Origin: Pseudomonadota bacterium
GTDB taxonomy: Bacteria; Myxococcota; Myxococcia; Myxococcales; Anaeromyxobacteraceae
Direction of reading: 5' to 3'
Length of the DNA: 5,434 nucleotides
Assembly: GCA_023411405.1 (NCBI GenBank)
Contig: JAEYOU010000108.1
Location: 1-5,434 of the forward strand
In this document: piece after piece, positions 4,695 through 5,434 of the stretch
How the letters are laid out: the number at the start of each line of letters is the position of its first letter
How positions within the stretch are numbered: position 1 is the stretch's first letter
Made by a program: the position numbers and the translations under genes
Notes under the pieces: generated by a model
Seen by the model: only the letters and a program-made list of their open reading frames with translations
Told to the model about the DNA's origin: nothing
Database searches by the model: none

Positions 4695-5434
4695 CGCACG
4701 AGAACCCTCGCAACCCCCGCTACGATTGGTACGGCGCGATCATCGGCCTCGGGCTGCCGCTCGTCGGCACGGCCATCGAGGCGCTGCGGCTCTCCGGCTC
4801 GCTGGCGCCCGAGGCGTTCGTGCGCGCGCACCTGGGCCAGCCGCTCCTCTGGATCATGGACACCACGCCCCTCGTCCTGGGGCTGCTCGGGCGGATCATC
4901 CGCACGCAGCAGGAGACCGTGCTCCGCCAGAGCGAGGCGCTCGTCGCCGTGGAGCAGGCCCGGCGCGAGGGGTTCGAGGGGACGGCCGACAAGCTCTTCC
5001 ACATGGCGCACGGGCTCCTCGGGACGGTCTCCGACTTCACGACCACGACCGGCGAGGCGGCCGCCCTGGTCCGGCGCGTGACGGAGGCGATGAAGGGGCT
5101 CTCGCAGGCGGCGAGCGCCGCGGCGCTCACCGCCGACACCGTGATCGGGATCGGCGTCCAGGCCGAGCGCGCGAGCGCCGACGGGATCCGCCAGGTGGAG
5201 GCCTCGGCGGCCGAGCTCCTGCAGCTCGCGGAGGAGGTCCGCGCGTTCACGGCCGCGATCGACGCGCTCACTGGCCCGCTGGCGGCGTTGCGCGCGCAGT
5301 CGGACCGCGTCGGGGAGCTCGCCACGCGGGCGGAGCGGCTCGCGGCGCAGGCGTCGAAGGTCGAGGCGGACGGCGGGTGCGGCCCGGGGATGGCGGAGGT
5401 CCCCGCCGCCCTGCGGGCGCACGCGGACGAGGCG
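4691..5434 (+). CDS. Membrane-anchored methyl-accepting-chemotaxis-like protein, N-terminal 248 residues, cut by window edge
   Basis: The frame is open from ATG 4691 to the right edge. After a short polar start (MTHENPRNPRYDW) come two membrane segments, about 14-34 (YGAIIGLGLPLVGTAIEAL) and 51-70 (PLLWIMDTTPLVLGLLGRII), joined by a short loop. This hairpin, with its 'PLLWIxDTxPLxLGL' second helix, recurs as an N-terminal anchor in bacterial signalling proteins, so most of the protein should be cytoplasmic and no large periplasmic sensor is present. A basic, Gln/Glu-rich coiled coil (71-100) follows, then an Ala-rich helical region (101-222) with the heptad character of a chemoreceptor signalling domain. 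Residues 207-248 (RVGELATRAERLAAQ...GPGMAEVPAALRAHADEA) align by eye with the receptor tip 'IxxIaxQTNLLALNAAIEAARAGExGrGFAVVAxEVRkLAxxs', but the NLLALNAAI core is missing. There is no HAMP domain. Divergent from the helicase gene; probably translated through the small leader ORF. Confidence 0.75.
   Translation, partial: MTHENPRNPRYDWYGAIIGLGLPLVGTAIEALRLSGSLAPEAFVRAHLGQPLLWIMDTTPLVLGLLGRIIRTQQETVLRQSEALVAVEQARREGFEGTADKLFHMAHGLLGTVSDFTTTTGEAAALVRRVTEAMKGLSQAASAAALTADTVIGIGVQAERASADGIRQVEASAAELLQLAEEVRAFTAAIDALTGPLAALRAQSDRVGELATRAERLAAQASKVEADGGCGPGMAEVPAALRAHADEA

Noticed and set aside
4567..4713. 49-residue N-terminal extension of the helicase from the ATG at 4713
   Set aside because: It would overlap the divergent receptor-like gene, contains Arg/Pro/Cys-rich low-quality sequence and adds nothing to the helicase fold.
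3983..5422. 479-codon minus-strand frame crossing the helicase start, the spacer and the receptor-like gene
   Set aside because: It spans the divergent promoter region and two genes with recognisable products. Its translation is Arg/Pro/Gly-rich with no domain.

Overview
The window is very GC-rich DNA with strong G/C bias at third codon positions, so long spurious open frames run opposite the real genes. Composition, Ala/Arg-rich proteins and gene content (a DUF3516-type helicase and a chemoreceptor-like protein with a short membrane hairpin) suggest a myxobacterium, most like Anaeromyxobacter. This assignment is inference from style; there is no rRNA or other marker gene.

Layout. (i) 1-1038, minus strand: three genes in line, read right to left. 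They are a small unknown protein with a winged-helix-like C-terminus (1038 to 661), a small GGQ peptidyl-tRNA hydrolase related to ArfB and class I release factors (609 to 220), and the first 51 codons of a probable class I SAM-dependent methyltransferase that runs off the left edge (154 to 1). Gaps of 51 and 65 bases fit one transcript. Two short arrays of a degenerate heptamer, in opposite orientation, flank the hydrolase gene. (ii) 1039-1176: a divergent intergenic region with a 10-bp dyad holding a perfect TTGACA on the minus strand, then hairpin-forming sequence before the next gene. (iii) 1177-1965, plus: an exported LolA/RseB-like protein. (iv) 1993-4566, minus: an 857-aa Ski2-like DExH helicase with a large DUF3516-type C-terminal region, convergent with (iii) and only 27 bases from it. 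(v) 4567-4690: a divergent region containing a 13-codon leader ORF with a good ribosome binding site, whose stop overlaps the next start as ATGA. (vi) 4691 to the right edge, plus: the first 248 codons of a membrane-anchored, methyl-accepting-chemotaxis-like protein with an eroded signalling tip.

The genes do not form one obvious pathway. The left operon looks linked to translation (ribosome rescue, perhaps a methyltransferase), the helicase to RNA or DNA metabolism, the LolA-like protein to the envelope, and the last gene to signalling. I see no mobile element, CRISPR array, tRNA or rRNA. The most useful leads are the leader ORF, the hybrid rescue factor with its flanking repeats, and the degenerate receptor tip.
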